Numbered from the stretch's first letter, positions 35,916 through 44,672 are shown. The stretch is DNA of 64,000 nucleotides from Alkalicoccobacillus porphyridii (GCF_007293315.1 NZ_VLXZ01000002.1:310001-374000); one strand, 5' to 3'. The notes: a model not told the origin generated them from the letters alone. Translations and numbers: made by a program.

Positions 35916-37283
35916 TTATTTATACACATCATCGATCGCTGACTGGAAGTTCGATTTATACATTTCTATTACAGTCGATACTGAAGTTCCATCTAGTATT
36001 TCTGCTTCAAATTCATAAAATTCCAAATTCTCAAATGTAAAGTGGTCTAATACGATTAAATTATCAGCTACCATTTTTGCGTTTTCTATATCCTCTTCGT
36101 TCGCAAATGATGTCTCATACGATTCTTGACCAGGATAATCATAAATTGAATTGATATCATTTATTCTTTCCCAGATGTAAAGTAGTTGTTCTGGATTCTC
36201 TACACTCTTAGGAATCGTTAACGCTTGGAATAATCCTTCATATGAATGATACTCTGTTGCACTCGGTCCTTTTGGAAATGGGACGAATCCTAAATCATAG
36301 TCCGGCATGTCAGTTTGGAACCCATCAAATTCCCAAAGTGCCCCACCGTACATCAAGACATTGCCTTCACGAAAGAACTGACCGGGCTCCGTCCAATCTC
36401 CACCTTCTGTTGGTCTGGCTAACTCTTCTGTAGCAATCTCAGACAAAAATTCAAGAGCTTCCACTGTTGCCGGGTCATCTAAATTTTGTTGATCTTCAAC
36501 AGTTAAAGACGTATTGTTTGATGCTAAAGCTCTCTCTAATACGGAACGATTAGCAAGACCCCATGTATCAATACTTCCATCATTGTCACGATCGACATTT
36601 GCTTCTTTAATTGTCTCTATAAAGGTGTCCCAATTCCAGTTATCTTCATCAACATATTCTTGAAGTGGCTTCATACCTAATTCATTCATTAGCGTACGGT
36701 TATAGAAAATACCTTGGACTAAGTTTGTTTTATCCTCTGTAAATCCATAACCTCTTCCATTGTGTGTGTAAAGATCATTTGTAACCGCCTGGTTAAACGC
36801 ATTATCATTTTTTGTATATTCATCTATTGGCCACAATAAATCCTGTTCAACGAGGTTTGGAACGGTATATGTTTTTCCTAATCGAACGATGTCTCCTATT
36901 GGTTCTCCAGCTAAAAGTGATGCAGTCACTCGTTGTTGATACTCTCCATAGTCAATCGCAACATATTCAATTTCAAAATTATGCTTTTCCTTTAATTCTT
37001 CTAGGTTTTCTATGCGTGCAATATTATCAGGGTTTGAGTCATCGATCTCCATGTCCCACCATGAGACCACTTTGATTGTTTTGCCCCCTAAATCAAAATC
37101 CATTTCTGGGGTTCTATTAATGTTATCCTCCACTTCTTCTTCGTTGTTTTCATTCTCATCAACATCATCAGATGGATTGTTAGCAACCCCATCGTCGTTA
37201 CTTCCTGTGTTAGCTCCGTCAGAACTACAAGCTGTTAAACCAATAGCGAACACCAACAGTAAAGCAAGAAACAATTTCCTCAT
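35916..37283 (-). CDS. Orphan sugar-binding lipoprotein, paralog 1
   Basis: 455 aa. The ATG at 37283 follows GGGGGGAT and gives a textbook lipoprotein signal (FAIGLTACSSDG); a 49-residue longer frame has no binding site. The mature N-terminus is an acidic Asp/Asn/Glu linker. The fold is family-1 solute-binding, with a Ca-loop-like DRDNDGSIDTWGL. The neighbour at 39005 is clearly homologous along its whole length (shared NWNWDTF, ARPTEGGDWTEP, FVPFPKGPSA-type stretches). No permeases accompany it, so it must deliver to permeases encoded elsewhere, possibly those of the xylan operon. Two cre-type boxes lie upstream. Confidence 0.9.
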   Translation of the reverse strand: MRKLFLALLLVFAIGLTACSSDGANTGSNDDGVANNPSDDVDENENNEEEVEDNINRTPEMDFDLGGKTIKVVSWWDMEIDDSNPDNIARIENLEELKEKHNFEIEYVAIDYGEYQQRVTASLLAGEPIGDIVRLGKTYTVPNLVEQDLLWPIDEYTKNDNAFNQAVTNDLYTHNGRGYGFTEDKTNLVQGIFYNRTLMNELGMKPLQEYVDEDNWNWDTFIETIKEANVDRDNDGSIDTWGLANRSVLERALASNNTSLTVEDQQNLDDPATVEALEFLSEIATEELARPTEGGDWTEPGQFFREGNVLMYGGALWEFDGFQTDMPDYDLGFVPFPKGPSATEYHSYEGLFQALTIPKSVENPEQLLYIWERINDINSIYDYPGQESYETSFANEEDIENAKMVADNLIVLDHFTFENLEFYEFEAEILDGTSVSTVIEMYKSNFQSAIDDVYK

Positions 37284-37331
37284 TTTAATCCCCCCGTTTA
37301 TTAGATTTTTATTGTGAAGAATCCTTTCAAT

Positions 37332-37345
37332 TGAATACGCTTTCA
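37332..37345. promoter_or_regulatory. cre box upstream of sugar-binding lipoprotein 1
   Basis: TGAAAGCGTATTCA on the minus strand fits TGNAANCGNNNNCA fully. It is 50 bases before the start codon at 37283, so CcpA repression in the leader is likely. Confidence 0.75.
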
Positions 37346-37475
37346 TTTTTGCAGGGGTGTCGACTTTCATCAGACACAAAAATAGCATCAGTATGACTAA
37401 CATTAGCCGTCTTACGTGCCATTTCCTCAAAGAATTCCCGCTAAAAAGCTTGAATAATTCAGCTTTCTAAATCAA

Positions 37476-37489
37476 ATATAACGCTTTCA
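37476..37489. promoter_or_regulatory. Second, weaker cre-like box
   Basis: TGAAAGCGTTATAT on the minus strand keeps the TGAAAGCG half but not the terminal CA. It lies in the divergent region shared with the AraC-type regulator gene. Apart from the two cre boxes and the -10 at 37737, nothing else was seen in 37284-37817. Confidence 0.45.
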
Positions 37490-37736
37490 TTTACCGTCCA
37501 ACAACCTGATTATATTTAGTTATTTCACCTGTTTAATTCTATTTTTTTATCAAACAGAATGGGAGATCGCCCTTTGTTTATTTGTTTTTTAGCCGGTTAA
37601 CACCACCCCTCACCTCCACAATTTTTTCTTAGATCGCTACCCTCTGCAGCGATAGGAACATTTAGGGGATTCCAAATTAAATAAACGAATGTGAGAAATA
37701 TAAAGAAAAGCACATTTTTTCGAATCATAAATTTCA

Positions 37737-37742
37737 TATAAT
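37737..37742 (+). promoter_or_regulatory. Candidate -10 element of the AraC-type regulator gene
   Basis: A perfect TATAAT sits 75 bases before the start codon at 37818. No good -35 hexamer is visible 17 bases upstream (ATTTTT), as expected for an activator-dependent promoter. Confidence 0.4.
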
Positions 37743-37817
37743 GAAAACACATACATTCCCAGTTAAGAGTTGTTGCTTTCGTGAAAAATCATTCATCTAA
37801 AGGTAAGGGGGATTTTC

Positions 37818-38606
37818 ATGTATAAGGCTTTGCTCATTGATCCAGAGAACCAATCCGAGAATAAGCTCGTAAATATGGTTGATTGGAATCATCACGGATT
37901 TACATTACAAACATCCTCAGAGTCTTTTTCAAAAGCTTTTACTCAATTTAGAAGAAGGGACTATGACACCGTCTTAATTCATTTAAAGGACGCCGATCAT
38001 CAGGGATTAGATTTATGTAAGCGCATACGCGAAGAAAGTACCATTCCATTATTACTTTTTGGTGGTACGGAAGAGTTTCATTTCGTAAGGCAAACCATTA
38101 AACTACAAGTCACCGATTATTTGCCCGCTCCTTTACACTCTGAAGATTTAACAAATAGTTTACTAACAATAAAGCAAACATTAAAAAGGAATAAACCTCT
38201 TTCCCTTGCAGCATCTCCAAATGAACACACCATCACTTCTCGAAAAAGCGTAAAAGATAAGATTGAAGAAGTTAAAAATTATGTAGAACGATCATTAAAT
38301 ACAAATATTACTCTAAAAGAAATTTCAGATAACCTTCATTACAACTGTTCTTACCTTGGTCAGAAATTTAAAGCCCAGGAAAAAATGACGTTCCATCAAT
38401 ACCTTCTTAATAGACGGATGGAAAAAGCAAAAACTCTACTCGCAATGACGGATCTGAAAATATATGAGATTGCATCAGAGGTTGGATACACGGACTTAGA
38501 TTGGTTTTATAAGAAATTTAAATCGCACTTTGGTGTAAGCGCTTCCATGTATAGGAGAAAATATCACATCGTCCCGACAATGTCTGTAAACGAAATGCAT
38601 GGCTGA
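37818..38606 (+). CDS. AraC-family regulator with a degenerate receiver domain
   Basis: 262 aa: receiver-like domain (1-120), short linker, C-terminal AraC helix-turn-helix pair (NITLKEISDNLHYNCSYLGQKFKAQEKM and IASEVGYTDLDWFYKKFKSHFGVSASMYRR). The receiver has lost its phosphorylation chemistry: the acidic pair is LLIDPE instead of VDDE, the acceptor position reads TVLIHLKDAD with His where Asp belongs, and the Lys position reads LPAPL. It should therefore act without a kinase, perhaps by ligand binding. None is encoded next to it. It is divergent from, and probably controls, the lipoprotein gene at 35916. GGGGGAT precedes the ATG. Confidence 0.9.
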   Translation: MYKALLIDPENQSENKLVNMVDWNHHGFTLQTSSESFSKAFTQFRRRDYDTVLIHLKDADHQGLDLCKRIREESTIPLLLFGGTEEFHFVRQTIKLQVTDYLPAPLHSEDLTNSLLTIKQTLKRNKPLSLAASPNEHTITSRKSVKDKIEEVKNYVERSLNTNITLKEISDNLHYNCSYLGQKFKAQEKMTFHQYLLNRRMEKAKTLLAMTDLKIYEIASEVGYTDLDWFYKKFKSHFGVSASMYRRKYHIVPTMSVNEMHG

Positions 38607-38650
38607 GCTGGACTTTATTTTTATTATAATTTCTATAATTTATCTCATTA

Positions 38651-38693
38651 AGGCCCAAGCGATGATGCTGATCTATAAATCATCGTTTGGGTC
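38651..38693 (+). terminator. Hairpin after the AraC-type regulator gene
   Basis: GGCCCAAGCGATGAT and ATCATCGTTTGGGTC pair with one or two wobbles around a loop of about 12 bases; TCTTCTGTG follows. It is probably a modest terminator. Confidence 0.6.
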
Positions 38694-38699
38694 TTCTGT

Positions 38700-38885
38700 G
38701 TTAATAAGGAAAGGTGGGTACTTACCCAAGGTCAGACATTAAACTAACCGGGCAAGCCCATTCATTTTAATTCTCCTGTACATCGAGGTCACTGAAAAAT
38801 CCATCTAGAAATGAGCTCATTCTTACATGACTTTTTCAGTGGCCTCGATATGTGTATTTCTGGAGCGACATCTACCCTCGTTTGT
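38700..38885. repeat. Intergenic repeat family, copy R4 (degenerate)
   Basis: It retains GGTACTTACCCAAGG, a CTAACCGGGCAAGCCC block and two opposed copies of the GAGGTCACTGAAAAA segment. The latter form an 18-bp stem with one G-T pair (38782-38799 with 38832-38849). The end motifs are lost. The gap 38607-39004 otherwise contains two terminators. Confidence 0.55.
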
Positions 38886-38890
38886 ACAAT

Positions 38891-38938
38891 AAAAAAGCTG
38901 AACAATGACTGGAAAGACTCCAACATTCTTCAGCTTTA
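38891..38938 (-). terminator. Terminator of sugar-binding lipoprotein 2
   Basis: On the minus strand AAAGCTGAAGAATG and CATTGTTCAGCTTT pair with one mismatch, then TTTTTATTG. Confidence 0.75.
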
Positions 38939-39004
38939 CTATTAGTTAAATTACTTCTGTCCCAGCCGCTCGCTCATTGCTTGAGGTTAGCTGATCTTAA
39001 AAAT

Positions 39005-40369
39005 CTACTCGTTCCAAATTTCATCGATGGCTGCTTGGAAAGGTGCTTTATATGTCTCGATGACGGTAGAGACGGATACGCCCTCTCTTAACTCATCTAC
39101 CATTTCATAATAAGGCATGGATGGATAAGAATCGGACTGTTCAATGATTCTCATGCTCTCAATCGCCATCCGGGCATTTTCAATGTCATTTTCATTTGAA
39201 AAGAATGTTTCTAAATCTGGCTGTTTTGGATAGTCATAAATGGAGTCAATAGCGTAAATCTTCTCCCATAGGTAGACCAATTGTTCCGGATTCTCTGTTC
39301 CTGATGGAATTGTATAATAGTTCGGTATCGTATTTGAAGTATGGTACTCAGATGCACTTGGTCCTTTAGGGAAAGGAAGGAATCCAATATCATACTCAGA
39401 TAGTACTTCGTTAAAATCACCTGCTTCGTAATCCATACCAGGGTACATTAAAGTATTCCCCTCTACGAAGAATTGGTTTGGCTCTGTCCAATCTCCACCT
39501 TCTGTAGGGCGTGCAATATTGTCAGTCTCCAGTTTAGAAATGAATTCTAATACCTCTACTGTTTGTGGGTCATCCAAGCTTTGTTGATCCCCATCTACTA
39601 AATTGGCTTCGTTGGAAGCTAACGCAGGAACGACTAAACTACTCGTTGCAAGTCCAAATGTGTCGATTGTACCATCATTGTCAGTATCTCGATTCGCATC
39701 TCTAGCTACTTCCATGAATGTATCCCAGTTCCAATTATCATCATCCACATAATTTTGGAGTGGATCCATGCCTAATTCGTCCATTAAAGTACGGTTGTAG
39801 AAGATACCAGAAGATGCTCCCATTACTCCAATTCTAAATCCGTAGCCTCTTCCTTCAAATTGTGAATGTTCTGTTGTATATTGTAAAACAAACGCTTGAT
39901 CGTTTGTTACATACTCATCTACAGGCTCAAACATCCCTTGCTTGGTCAGGGTAGGAATCATCCACGGTCTTGCTAAACGCATAATATCACCAAGAGGCTC
40001 CCCAGCCATGAATGCTGCTGTTGCTCTGTCTCTATACTCACCATAGTCGACAGTGATATATTCGATATCAAAATTGTGTTTTTCTTTTAATTCTTCTAAA
40101 TTATTCAGTCTTTCAATGTTGTCTGGACTATTATCAGGAATCGATTCATCGTACCATGATACAACTTTGATCACACGACCATCCATATCAAAATCCATTT
40201 CCGGTGTAGCGTTTGGATTTTCCTCTTCATTTTCGCTCTTGTTGGCTTCTTCAGTAGTCTCCGTACTTTCTTCCGAGTTCGCAGTCTCATCATTACCAGT
40301 ACTTTCACTACTGCATGCAAAAAGGATAGAAAGGAGAGAACACAACAAAATAATTTTCCACTTTTTCAT
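39005..40369 (-). CDS. Orphan sugar-binding lipoprotein, paralog 2
   Basis: 454 aa. Signal peptide with lipobox (LSILFACSSE), an acidic Ser/Thr/Glu linker, and a family-1 binding fold with Ca-loop-like DTDNDGTIDTFGL. It is homologous throughout to the lipoprotein at 35916-37283, so the pair arose by duplication; the AraC-type regulator lies between them. No permease genes adjoin. Its own terminator and cre-like box make it a separate transcript. Sugar specificity is unknown; nearby xylan enzymes suggest arabinoxylan-derived oligosaccharides. Confidence 0.9.
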   Translation of the reverse strand: MKKWKIILLCSLLSILFACSSESTGNDETANSEESTETTEEANKSENEEENPNATPEMDFDMDGRVIKVVSWYDESIPDNSPDNIERLNNLEELKEKHNFDIEYITVDYGEYRDRATAAFMAGEPLGDIMRLARPWMIPTLTKQGMFEPVDEYVTNDQAFVLQYTTEHSQFEGRGYGFRIGVMGASSGIFYNRTLMDELGMDPLQNYVDDDNWNWDTFMEVARDANRDTDNDGTIDTFGLATSSLVVPALASNEANLVDGDQQSLDDPQTVEVLEFISKLETDNIARPTEGGDWTEPNQFFVEGNTLMYPGMDYEAGDFNEVLSEYDIGFLPFPKGPSASEYHTSNTIPNYYTIPSGTENPEQLVYLWEKIYAIDSIYDYPKQPDLETFFSNENDIENARMAIESMRIIEQSDSYPSMPYYEMVDELREGVSVSTVIETYKAPFQAAIDEIWNE

Positions 40370-40416
40370 CTAAATCCCCCTTAATTCAGGTTTTATAAAT
40401 CGCGTTATTATAATAA

Positions 40417-40430
40417 ATATAGCGCTTACA
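40417..40430. promoter_or_regulatory. cre-like box upstream of sugar-binding lipoprotein 2
   Basis: TGTAAGCGCTATAT on the minus strand matches the left and central part of the cre consensus; the terminal CA is lost. It is about 50 bases from the start codon. Confidence 0.5.
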
Positions 40431-40539
40431 TTTATTTATCAAAACCTGCCTATTTGTAGCTTTTTCACCCGTTAAATTCTATAATCACTTAATCTCTTAT
40501 TTGGATTAACGCGGTACATCAATATGTTTTCTAAACCTA

Positions 40540-40570
40540 ACAAAGCAGTTCCAAGTCATTTTGGAACTGC
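40540..40570 (-). terminator. Terminator of the GH43-CBM6 gene
   Basis: A perfect 10-bp stem (GCAGTTCCAA / TTGGAACTGC) with a 6-base loop, followed by TTTGTT on the minus strand. Confidence 0.75.
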
Positions 40571-40596
40571 CCTTTATGTCAATATTGATGAGAATC

Positions 40597-42072
40597 TTAA
40601 CGAAACTGCCAGCTTAAGAATGTAAACAAATCCTGATCGTCGACTCCACCAAAGATAAAATATACATCGTGTACGCCTGTTATTCTCTTCACTGTCCGAG
40701 AAATGCTCTTATATAACGTTTTCCCACCTGTATTTGGGATGTCAATCCAACCAATCGTCTCTCCCATTTGATGGTCTAAACGTATTTCGATCATTCCTCC
40801 TTCCTTTTCACTCGATACTACTGCTTCAAATTGGGTTGCTCCTGCTTCAAAGTCTACAGATGACAACCCTATCCAACTTCCTTTTGTAATACTTCCAACA
40901 ACGAACCGGTTGTAATAAACAGTGCATTCAGATACCTGAATGCCAGCTTGCCATGCGTAAGTCACGGCATTCACTGGTTGATAAGGATCTAAGTTGGAGA
41001 CCTTTTTAACCCCTTGGTAATCTGCGTGCACCTCTTGAATAGTGCCATCATCATTGAAAAAAATCCGATTTAGATGCGTGGAACGGTAGCCTTTAGGAAC
41101 CCCCATCGCTTTTGACAACGTTTGTGCATGATAAGCGATGTACCAACGCTCTTTAAATCGAAACATGGCATGGTGATTATTCCCGCCAACTTGAAAAAAC
41201 TGTGCTGGGTTTTTTAGAATCGTACTCTGATAAGTCCACGGTCCTTTAGGATGATCACTTATCATGTACGCAATTTCTCCTGCACCAGGACTACCCACAG
41301 GTCGTTCTCCATTATAAAAATTAGAGCAATAGGAATAATAATATTTAGAGCCTACCTTATTAATTCCAGCATCCTCAAACATGAATGGCGCTTGAATAGG
41401 TTCCGCTTCCCCAACGACACTAATCATATCTTTATCCAGCTCCATGACTCTTGCAGTATTAGGCATTTCATACTCGCCCTCTGGAATCCCGCCACCAAAA
41501 TAAATGTAGCCCTTTCCATCATCATCCACTAAAACAGCCGGATCAAATAACCATGTCACTCCCTTTACGCCAGGAGTATCTCTAGAGATTAGAGGCTGCT
41601 TAATTGGATCTTTCCAAGGACCTATAGGGCTATCACTCGTTAAAACACCAATGCCACTAGCATTATTAGAGAAGTATAAAAAGAATTTATCTTTCCCATC
41701 TATGACTTTGTGAGCGGCAGCCGGTGCCCAGGATTGTGTAGCCCATGGCGCCGCTCCTTCTTCGCCAGCTACTTGAATGGCTCCGTGGTCTGTCCAGTTC
41801 ACTAAATCCTGAGAGGAAGCAACAGTTATACTATGGATATGCCCGTAATTATTATCAATCACATTACCTTCATCATCATATTTCAATGTATCGTTTGTGC
41901 TATAAATATACACGCGATCTTTAAACACTATTGCATAGGGATCTGCTCCAAATCGATGAGACAAAAGTGGGTTGCCATGGGGTGGTTCTTTAACGATAGG
42001 CTCTTTGAGTTTACTTGTATCCACTTCTCTAGCAGGGTCAAGTTCTTCACGAAGTATGTCTTCACTTTTCAT
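40597..42072 (-). CDS. GH43 arabinoxylan-active enzyme with C-terminal CBM6
   Basis: 491 aa. The N-terminal GH43 propeller has HRFGADPYAIVF (catalytic base Asp), WLFDPAVLVDDDGKGYIYFGG (third carboxylate) and FEDAGINKVGSKYYYSY (general acid Glu region). It resembles B. subtilis XynD arabinoxylan arabinofuranohydrolase. From about residue 365 a CBM6-type beta-sandwich follows, ending DLFTFLSWQF. Unlike XynD it has no signal peptide, so it would act inside the cell despite carrying a polymer-binding module. It is monocistronic, with a GAGGAG site upstream and a strong terminator. Confidence 0.92.
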   Translation of the reverse strand: MKSEDILREELDPAREVDTSKLKEPIVKEPPHGNPLLSHRFGADPYAIVFKDRVYIYSTNDTLKYDDEGNVIDNNYGHIHSITVASSQDLVNWTDHGAIQVAGEEGAAPWATQSWAPAAAHKVIDGKDKFFLYFSNNASGIGVLTSDSPIGPWKDPIKQPLISRDTPGVKGVTWLFDPAVLVDDDGKGYIYFGGGIPEGEYEMPNTARVMELDKDMISVVGEAEPIQAPFMFEDAGINKVGSKYYYSYCSNFYNGERPVGSPGAGEIAYMISDHPKGPWTYQSTILKNPAQFFQVGGNNHHAMFRFKERWYIAYHAQTLSKAMGVPKGYRSTHLNRIFFNDDGTIQEVHADYQGVKKVSNLDPYQPVNAVTYAWQAGIQVSECTVYYNRFVVGSITKGSWIGLSSVDFEAGATQFEAVVSSEKEGGMIEIRLDHQMGETIGWIDIPNTGGKTLYKSISRTVKRITGVHDVYFIFGGVDDQDLFTFLSWQFR

Positions 42073-42235
42073 CTTTTCATCTCCTCATCTCAAAAAAGCA
42101 TTTACTTTCTAAGCTGATATATTTTTCAGCCTCTCTGTAAATCTTTTCTTGAAGTATAAAATGTCATAATATCTAGAACAACCCTACAGATTTCTTCTCA
42201 TTACCCTTCAGGTTCTAGGTTCATGTTTTGTTTCT

Positions 42236-42330
42236 TCTGCTACCGCTCCCAAAATGGGGACATGCTTACCACAAGAACGACCTCGTTCAGTTACATTATC
42301 CACTCAGATTCAAGTGCGCCTGAAGAACTA
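42236..42330. repeat. Intergenic repeat family, copy R5 (degenerate fragment)
   Basis: It contains GCTACCGCTCCCAAAATGGGG, ATGCTTACC and a short stretch after it that match the 5' part of copies R1 and R6. The end motif and core are missing. Nothing else but the terminator at 42354 was seen in 42073-42472. Confidence 0.5.
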
Positions 42331-42353
42331 TTCGCCTTTAACTATAAAAAAGA

Positions 42354-42397
42354 AAATAGAGGGTAAAATCATCCGCAGATGACTTTACCCTCTATTT
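42354..42397 (-). terminator. Terminator of the SAM-riboswitch operon
   Basis: A 20-bp stem with one mismatch (AAATAGAGGGTAAA... and its complement) around a 4-base loop; on the minus strand TTCTTTTTT follows. Confidence 0.85.
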
Positions 42398-42472
42398 ATA
42401 TTTGTCTAAATGAGGAACATGATCTAGCGTGTCCGACTAAAAACAATGTCAGCCCCGAAGTACTTTCATTAA

Positions 42473-43423
42473 TTAAACCAATGCAGGCTGTTCTTCCTTG
42501 AGGAGGCTGCCTAGGTATTTGGCGACTTCTAGCATTCCATAGGTTCCTGCCTTCTCTTCTGCTTCTGAGTTGTAGTTCGTATTGGTATTAATATCGTAGC
42601 TGTAGAGATTCCCTTCTTTATCTCGGATACATTCGATACCGGCGATTTGAATGCCGTTTGCTTCTAAGACCTTTGCGTAGCTTTCAAGCACAGGATCGTT
42701 GAAGCTTTCGTCTATTTGAAACTTCGCTTGCGGCTCCTCTCCCGCTGGGCAGAACAGGTCTTCAATAGAGCAGGCATCTGCAGGACAAAGCTCAAATCCC
42801 TCGGAGGTATTCACACGTACAGCATAGACAAATTGGCCACCGACAAATTCACAACGTGTTATATAAGGCTCGGGAGCTTCAATATATTGCTGCAAAAGCG
42901 TGATGCCGTCCACTGGCTCTTCAAATTCATCGCTTTTCAGATAGGCTTCGAGTGCTGGTTTGTTTTGAAAAAGTCTAACACCCAACCCTTTTCCGGCACG
43001 ATTATGTTTTGTAATAAAGGGTTGTCCCTCAAATGCATCAGCCGATTGTAAAATTTGCTCATAACCTACAGCAGCAATGGTCTTCGGAGTCCGCACCCCA
43101 AATCTTTCAAGCTCCATATATTGAGTCACCTTGCTGAGCTCAAGCTGGAGCGCACGGCTGTTGTTTACAACGGTCCGTCCATGACGTTCGAGCCATGATA
43201 AGACAGCAGCCGCCAATTCTGGCGCGTAGCGGTGGTCCCGCGTATGAGCGGAGGCACTCATTCTTGAATAGAAAATCCCTTCAGGAGGAGCTTCGTGTAA
43301 AGGAATCGTGCCAGATGCCAGGTGCCAATCCTCGTATGGTAGACCGAGCTCTTCTAGCCGATTAAACAAATGGACACTCCATTCCTGATTTTCATGGATA
43401 ACATATATTTTTTTCACGTTCAT
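42473..43423 (-). CDS. ATP-grasp ligase-like protein (RimK-related)
   Basis: 316 aa, cytoplasmic. The ATP-grasp core is seen in FITKHNRAGKGLGV (nucleotide-binding lysine and glycine loop, about residues 134-147), LLQQYIEA, and the metal-binding YSYDINTNTNYN near 270. The N-terminal 100 residues resemble the pre-ATP-grasp domain of glutamate-ligase-like proteins. Such enzymes join a carboxylate to an amine or thiol through an acyl phosphate. The ATG follows AAAGGAG closely, and the gene begins nine bases after the monooxygenase stop. It is under the same SAM riboswitch, so a sulfur-metabolism substrate is inferred; none is known to me for this pairing. Confidence 0.85.
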   Translation of the reverse strand: MNVKKIYVIHENQEWSVHLFNRLEELGLPYEDWHLASGTIPLHEAPPEGIFYSRMSASAHTRDHRYAPELAAAVLSWLERHGRTVVNNSRALQLELSKVTQYMELERFGVRTPKTIAAVGYEQILQSADAFEGQPFITKHNRAGKGLGVRLFQNKPALEAYLKSDEFEEPVDGITLLQQYIEAPEPYITRCEFVGGQFVYAVRVNTSEGFELCPADACSIEDLFCPAGEEPQAKFQIDESFNDPVLESYAKVLEANGIQIAGIECIRDKEGNLYSYDINTNTNYNSEAEEKAGTYGMLEVAKYLGSLLKEEQPALV

Positions 43424-43432
43424 CCATCTCCT

Positions 43433-44494
43433 TTAATTAGTTGGGTTCAACTGACCTCTATATTGTACAACAAGCGGCATGACATCCCTCGAAAAACGTT
43501 CCATTTCCTCGTATTGAGGAGAACACTGCAATAGAACGAGGTCTAGTCCCGCTTCTTCAAACTCAAGAATACGCCTTGCGATGGTTTCAGGGGTGCCAAT
43601 CAGTTGCGGTCGTAAGCCGCGGTTTGATACAGAATAGTCCTGTAGCTCAATTTGCTGCTCCAGCTGAGACTTGCTTGTAAAATCACTATAGCCAGCATAC
43701 GCATCTGATTCTTTGACATCCGTTATACGTTGAAGCTCTTGCTCAGCTTCCTCTTCTGTATCACGACAGATCACGTAAGCCGCCATGCCAAAGCTTTTGA
43801 AAGGCTGTTGACCCGTTTTTGCACGCCTTTCCTTCATATCAGCGATCTTAACGCGAATTTCCTCAACCGTCCCCCCATGCATGACATACGCATCACATTT
43901 ATGTGCAATCGTTGTTTTCCCCTGCTCACTTTCTCCACCTGCATACAGAATAGGGTTCGGACGTTGCACAGGTTTTGGCGCAAACTTGGTTTCTTTTAAT
44001 TGATAATACTGACCATCATAGGAAAAGCTCTCCTCTGTCCAAAGACCTTTGAGCACATCAATAAATTCTTCCGTACGCGCATAGCGTTCATCATGTTCTG
44101 TAAAGACGCCACCATATTGCCGAGCCTCTTCTGCCCACCAGGCAGACACAACGTTAAGCGTGAAACGACCGTTACTAATTTGGTCAATGTTTGCCGCCAT
44201 TTTTGCAGTGATCGTTGGGTTATGAAAGCCCGGTCGAATGGCCGTCATCAGCTCTATTTTACTTGTGACCGAAGCAAGTGCCGCTGCCGTTGTCCAGGCT
44301 TCTAGCACTTCTTCTTTAGGTCCTTTTATATCATTAAGGTAGAGTTCCGCGAGCAGAGTGGTATCGTATCCCCATTTCTCTGCAGCTTGAACAACTTTTT
44401 TTGCATAGTCAAATGTGGAAGGCATTTGCTCATCCTCTACATTGCGCAGCCAGCCCCCAAAGATCGGCAGCCAAAATCCATACCTCATCCCCAT
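43433..44494 (-). CDS. SsuD-like LLM flavin-dependent monooxygenase under SAM control
   Basis: 353 aa. It opens with MRYGFWLPIFGGWLRNVED, then LNVVSAWW near residue 120, ILYAGGESEQGK near 183 and LVLLQCSPQYEEMERF near the end. This is the alkanesulfonate monooxygenase-like branch that releases sulfite or oxidises C-S compounds with FMNH2. The start at 44494 has GGAG six bases upstream; an ATG two codons later is equally possible. A longer frame to 44521 would run into the riboswitch terminator. It is the first gene of the SAM-riboswitch operon. Confidence 0.92.
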   Translation of the reverse strand: MGMRYGFWLPIFGGWLRNVEDEQMPSTFDYAKKVVQAAEKWGYDTTLLAELYLNDIKGPKEEVLEAWTTAAALASVTSKIELMTAIRPGFHNPTITAKMAANIDQISNGRFTLNVVSAWWAEEARQYGGVFTEHDERYARTEEFIDVLKGLWTEESFSYDGQYYQLKETKFAPKPVQRPNPILYAGGESEQGKTTIAHKCDAYVMHGGTVEEIRVKIADMKERRAKTGQQPFKSFGMAAYVICRDTEEEAEQELQRITDVKESDAYAGYSDFTSKSQLEQQIELQDYSVSNRGLRPQLIGTPETIARRILEFEEAGLDLVLLQCSPQYEEMERFSRDVMPLVVQYRGQLNPTN

Positions 44495-44508
44495 CTTCCT
44501 CTCCAAAT

Positions 44509-44543
44509 AAAATAAAAACACGCCTTCTGATAAGAAGACGTGT
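44509..44543 (-). terminator. SAM riboswitch expression-platform terminator
   Basis: ACACGTCTTCT and AGAAGGCGTGT pair around TATC on the minus strand and are followed by TTTTATTTT. With SAM bound, the aptamer should let this form and stop transcription. Confidence 0.9.
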
Positions 44544-44550
44544 GCCCGTT

Positions 44551-44655
44551 CTCCTTATCTTCCAGAACATACAGCGTTCTGCTGGAATTGGCACCTTTAC
44601 AAATGTTGGTTGCCGGGCTTCATCGGGCCAGTCCCTCTGCCTCTCTTGATAAGAG
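44551..44655 (-). promoter_or_regulatory. SAM-I (S-box) riboswitch aptamer
   Basis: The minus strand holds the complete S-box consensus in order: CTCTTATCAAGAG, GGCAGAGGGACTGGCCC, GATGAAGCCCGGCAACC, GGTGCCAATTCC, a P4 hairpin and GAAGATAAGGAG closing P1. It lies directly before the monooxygenase gene. Expression is expected when SAM or methionine is scarce. Confidence 0.98.
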
Positions 44656-44672
44656 CTTTTAATATTTCATTT

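Noticed and set aside
37284-37430. 49-residue N-terminal extension of lipoprotein 1
   Set aside because: It would put a second hydrophobic stretch before a perfect lipoprotein signal and crosses the cre box and ribosome site.
43730-44305. Plus-strand frames of 89 and 101 codons over the SAM-regulated monooxygenase
   Set aside because: They are antisense shadows of a conserved enzyme, with no ribosome site and cysteine-rich random composition.
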